Part shown: piece by piece, positions 61,190-64,000 of the stretch
How the letters are laid out: each line of letters starts with the position of its first letter
Position numbering within the stretch: the first letter of the stretch is position 1
Source of the DNA: Acanthosoma haemorrhoidale
Taxonomy: Eukaryota; Arthropoda; Insecta; Hemiptera; Acanthosomatidae
Length of the DNA stretch: 64,000 bases
Assembly: GCA_930367205.1 (NCBI GenBank)
Contig: OV884015.1
Span: 81,086,841-81,150,840, forward strand
Reading direction: 5' to 3'
Translations under genes and position numbers: made by a program
The notes under the pieces: model-generated
Told to the model about the DNA's origin: nothing
Seen by the model: the letters and a program-made list of their open reading frames with translations, nothing else
Database searches by the model: none

Positions 61190-61310
61190 TAACCATTTAG
61201 AGCAACATACTTCACGTTCGAACTTAGAGCCTCAGCAAGGTCCTCTTAGACATGATCTTGCTGGGCCATACATAATTCAACATGACGAATCAGCTTTAGC
61301 AGAAAATAAT
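61190..61310 (-). mobile_element. Small fragment related to 60570-60640
   Basis: Minus-strand LIRHVELCMAQQDHV parallels ICYIEFSMPQQDLV at 60570-60640, suggesting two fragments of the same or related elements. Confidence 0.35.
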
Positions 61311-61789
61311 AAATATAACGAACATTATCGTTTGTCAGTTTCTATTTATTGATGTATATAATTGCATATATTTTATATCAACATAATTTATTAGATACAC
61401 TGATAACGATATCAACTATCTTGACTCTTTAATCACAATGACGAATTACTATTCATTTATAACCATAAATTACAAATATTATTAATGTAAGCATTTACAT
61501 CTTTCACATACTTTTTCAAGTTCCTTTTAGTTCTTGGTATCAGTTCATTTTTTGGTCTTGAGTGTTAGCGCTCTCTTTTAAGCTAATGTGGGTCAGTGAA
61601 GCAGAGATAACCAATCATAAGATGCGTGTTTCTTATTATATATTTAAAAAAATGAATATAGAGCGATATGAGTTTGACGCTTTTATAGTAAAATGATTTA
61701 CCAAAGGCCAAAGCCCAGTAATACCAACTGTGCGTTAATCAACATATTACTTAAATATTTATAATAATAATCATCAGCCGAAGAAAAAG

Positions 61790-61866
61790 ACAAAGTGACA
61801 GGGCTGGGTTTGAACTTCCAGTCGCGTGCTCTGTTCACTGAGCTATCACTGTCGAGCGTAGTCAAT
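61790..61866 (-). repeat. tRNA-like fragment, possible SINE head
   Basis: On the minus strand gatagctcagtgaacagagc (A box) is followed by ggaagttcaaaccc (B box, 61805-61818). The spacing is shorter than in a tRNA and the acceptor stem does not pair, so it is a tRNA-derived repeat or a decayed tRNA. Confidence 0.45.
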
Positions 61867-62389
61867 ATTAGCTACGAGCTTGTAAACGTAAGAAAAACAT
61901 CGCCATAGCGTCTTTCAAAGGTTAGTACAATATAGTTCTTTAGAGTTTTTGAGATTTGGTTTGATTATTGCTATATTAAATACATTATTGAACATTTTAT
62001 TAAATTAATTTTATATTCATTATAATTACTTGAGGTATTTAACAGCACTGCTTCCATAATTATGAACCAAATCGAGTCACTACCTCTCTTCAAGACTAAT
62101 GATCAGTAATAATAATAGCATTTCTCTATATCAATCTAATCACTTTATTAGGTTATTTAAAACCTGCTGATAAGATCTCTTCATTTTCAATTGTGAACGT
62201 GAAGACAATTATGGCAAAGGATTGAGCGATGTAGTCACCGCCTAGAGTTCATCTTGTTCTGAAAAACACAACGAAACATGTTTCTCTGTCCCAAGGCCTA
62301 TTATGTATTTTAACTATGACAGTATACAACTAATGTAGTGTATTTCTTCCAGACATAATGTGATGCACCAGTCATTTTTGAATCCGCAG

Positions 62390-62726
62390 GTGCTATGTGA
62401 TTCCTGTCCCCACGGCGTTTGTAGAATGTTTAACGATATGGATTGATAACCCACGATGGACAACTCCTTTTAAAGACGATTGCGTGTGTTCCGTGAACCC
62501 CATCATGCCGTCCCACATATCGAGGCGAAGTAATACTCCTAAGTGTCCTCCAGTTCTAATAATACAGGGTGATCCAGATAGCCCTGTCTGTCGTAGCAGA
62601 GAGTACATCCCCCTCCCCACACCTCATGCCTCAGGTCCGGGGTCCCTCAGCCTCTCAGTCTCAAGCCAGCTCACAAACCTTCCTACACCTCCAACATCAT
62701 CAGCCATGTCTCGCCCAATCTGGCAG
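62390..62726 (+). CDS. Penultimate exon of an unidentified gene
   Basis: Acceptor gaatccgcag, donor tggcag|gtgagc. One base completes a split codon, then 112 codons: CYVIPVPTAFVECLTIWIDN, PRWTTPFKDDCVCSVNPIM, a Ser/Pro-rich stretch (PLPTPHASGPGSLSLSVSS) and SRPIWQ. Cysteine- and tryptophan-containing, GC-richer than its surroundings. It joins in phase 0 to 62831. I do not recognise the family; it may start at 58538 or further upstream. Confidence 0.7.
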
Positions 62727-62830
62727 GTGAGCCCTCTTTCATCCAAGGCATTTGCAGGCCCTCTTATGCTAGACATAACTTGTCTCTTTAAATGTTTTTA
62801 CTTGATTTTTTCATCTTTATCTTCGTCCAG

Positions 62831-62929
62831 CACATCATTAATGATAAAAAGGCATTAGTCAACAAATTACCTAAACGTAATCTAATGTCCATAGTTCCAC
62901 TGATCCGAGCCTGGGTAGGGGAAGAGTAA
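62831..62929 (+). CDS. Terminal exon of the unidentified gene
   Basis: Acceptor ttatcttcgtccag. Encodes HIINDKKALVNKLPKRNLMS and IVPLIRAWVGEE, stop TAA at 62927-62929. The 104-bp intron from 62727 begins gtgagc, and the joined frame is continuous, which supports both exons. No signal sequence or membrane span is visible in this part. Confidence 0.7.
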   Translation, partial: HIINDKKALVNKLPKRNLMSIVPLIRAWVGEE

Positions 62930-64000
62930 AAATGTAATGTTTTGTTTTTTAATAATAATTTCCTTTATTTTATGGTTTGTTGAATGAAATGCTTAAAAAA
63001 GTTTTGCTACACAACTTTTTAACGACTACAAGTCTGCAACCACGTTGGTTTTGATGTTGTTTGAAGCTTGAAGGTATTTTAAGTTGAGTTTGAAATGGAA
63101 AGAAAGGCGAAAGTGAGTTTTTTTTAAATAAAAAATATTAACAGTTTGTGTTTCCTATACGTCATAAAAACAAATTTTGTATTTTGAAATTAATGAACAT
63201 TTGATGATCACAATTTTAAGGGTTCTGTCCTACAGATAATAGGCAATAAACCCCTATACTCCTAGCCAATACGAAAATACTTATTTAATTTTTTTTTGTC
63301 TTGAAATTCCTTTAAAACCATTGCCGGTAAAAGGTAAAAACATCCACGAATGTAAAGCGTTTGCACCAAAATTGATATACAGATGGCCGTGACCATTAAA
63401 AATTCGCATAAAGTGAGTGACAACACCCTATTGCATTGTCCTACAATGTTCATTTGTGGCGTTTTCTTCTCAGAATGTTCTTTAATAAATCTGTATTGGT
63501 TATTAAATAGAAAAGGGAGAAGATTATATATTTTTGATATTTTACAAGCATGTTGGCGCTATATTCGGTTCACTAAATGCATTAAAATTCTTCGAATAAT
63601 TCTAACATCATCCGTATAATGCAGTAGTTGAATCCCCAATCTTTGTACATATAGCAAAGTCCTTTAGTAAAAATGTAGTTACGAACGAAAAATTGTAAAT
63701 TTTTTAAATGATTTTGAATAAATCTTAATGATGTTCATTTACCCTTACATAAAACTTAGTTAAATAAATATCGTATTATTTTTTAGTGTAGGAGCTATTT
63801 AAATTAATCTTCGTACGGATTGCAATGGGTGTCATTGGTTTTCCATTACTTTTATAGTTCTTTCACTTTAGAATAAAATTAATTAAAATGCAATGTATTT
63901 AAAAATGGTTTCTATATTTATTTCTACTCAACGATCTCAAGACTATTCACTTAACAGCTTTAGTAAAATATACATAATAAAGTCACATTATATGTTTGTT
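62930..64000. other. Right-edge intergenic sequence
   Basis: AT-rich; includes the 3' UTR of the preceding gene. Short open frames on both strands (for example 63262-63453 and 63383-63619) have no recognisable product. No other feature seen. Confidence 0.4.

Larger units (their letters stand above)
58618..62389. other. Possible long intron with retroelement remnants
   Basis: 58618-59470 shows nothing. 59480-61310 holds minus-strand non-LTR remnants. 61320-62389 is AT-rich apart from a tRNA-like fragment near 61805-61850. Confidence 0.45.

Noticed and set aside
61790..61866. A functional tRNA gene on the minus strand
   Set aside because: The boxes are present but the spacing is too short and the stems do not pair.

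Overview
The window reads as AT-rich, intron-rich animal nuclear DNA, most likely insect. Evidence: a split kinesin-3 gene whose protein is very close to arthropod Khc-73 (vertebrate KIF13A/B), GT-AG introns from about 75 bp to 5.8 kb, a mariner element, an I-clade non-LTR element with a (TAA)n tail, a Penelope-like remnant, and several tRNA-like SINE heads. There are no bacterial genes, operons, rRNAs or CRISPR arrays. I could not fix the order of insect; no search was possible.

Layout: 1-1863 holds the last exon of an unidentified + strand gene (1761-1863), flanked by two diverged copies of a repeat (319-604 and 2149-2395). 1864-10301 is AT-rich sequence with repeat remnants and one candidate terminal exon (5591-5724). 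10302-45851 is the main gene, kinesin-73, on the + strand. I resolved 34 exons that join in one frame into about 1741 residues and end in a stop codon. The product has a motor domain, neck coil, FHA domain, long stalk, acidic/serine-rich tail and C-terminal CAP-Gly domain. The first roughly 45-50 codons (start codon and first strand of the motor) were not found here. Two of the 33 introns use GC donors, and one of these splits the ATP-binding P-loop.

The kinesin introns carry most of the recognisable mobile DNA: tRNA-like SINE heads (12158, 31030), a minus-strand non-LTR 3' fragment (20630-20930), two MITE-like inverted-repeat elements (22096-22246, 24111-24665), a Penelope-like fragment (25920-26330), a 5'-truncated I-clade element with open reading frame and target-site duplication (27390-29485), and an internally deleted mariner with TA duplication (39466-40508). 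Two intronic places look like possible alternative exons: 15818-15853 (short terminal exon with nearby polyA signal) and 35759-35965 (GC-rich, splice signals at both ends).

45852-64000 is mostly gene-poor. It contains a pair of about 127-bp direct repeats (55059-55582), a 22-bp inverted repeat, a graveyard of minus-strand non-LTR remnants (59480-61310), several isolated candidate exons, and two well-supported terminal exons of an unidentified + strand gene (62390-62726 joined to 62831-62929). I found no convincing evidence of a new multi-gene system. The more unusual observations are the P-loop GC-AG intron, the possible truncated motor isoform and the unidentified 62.4 kb gene.
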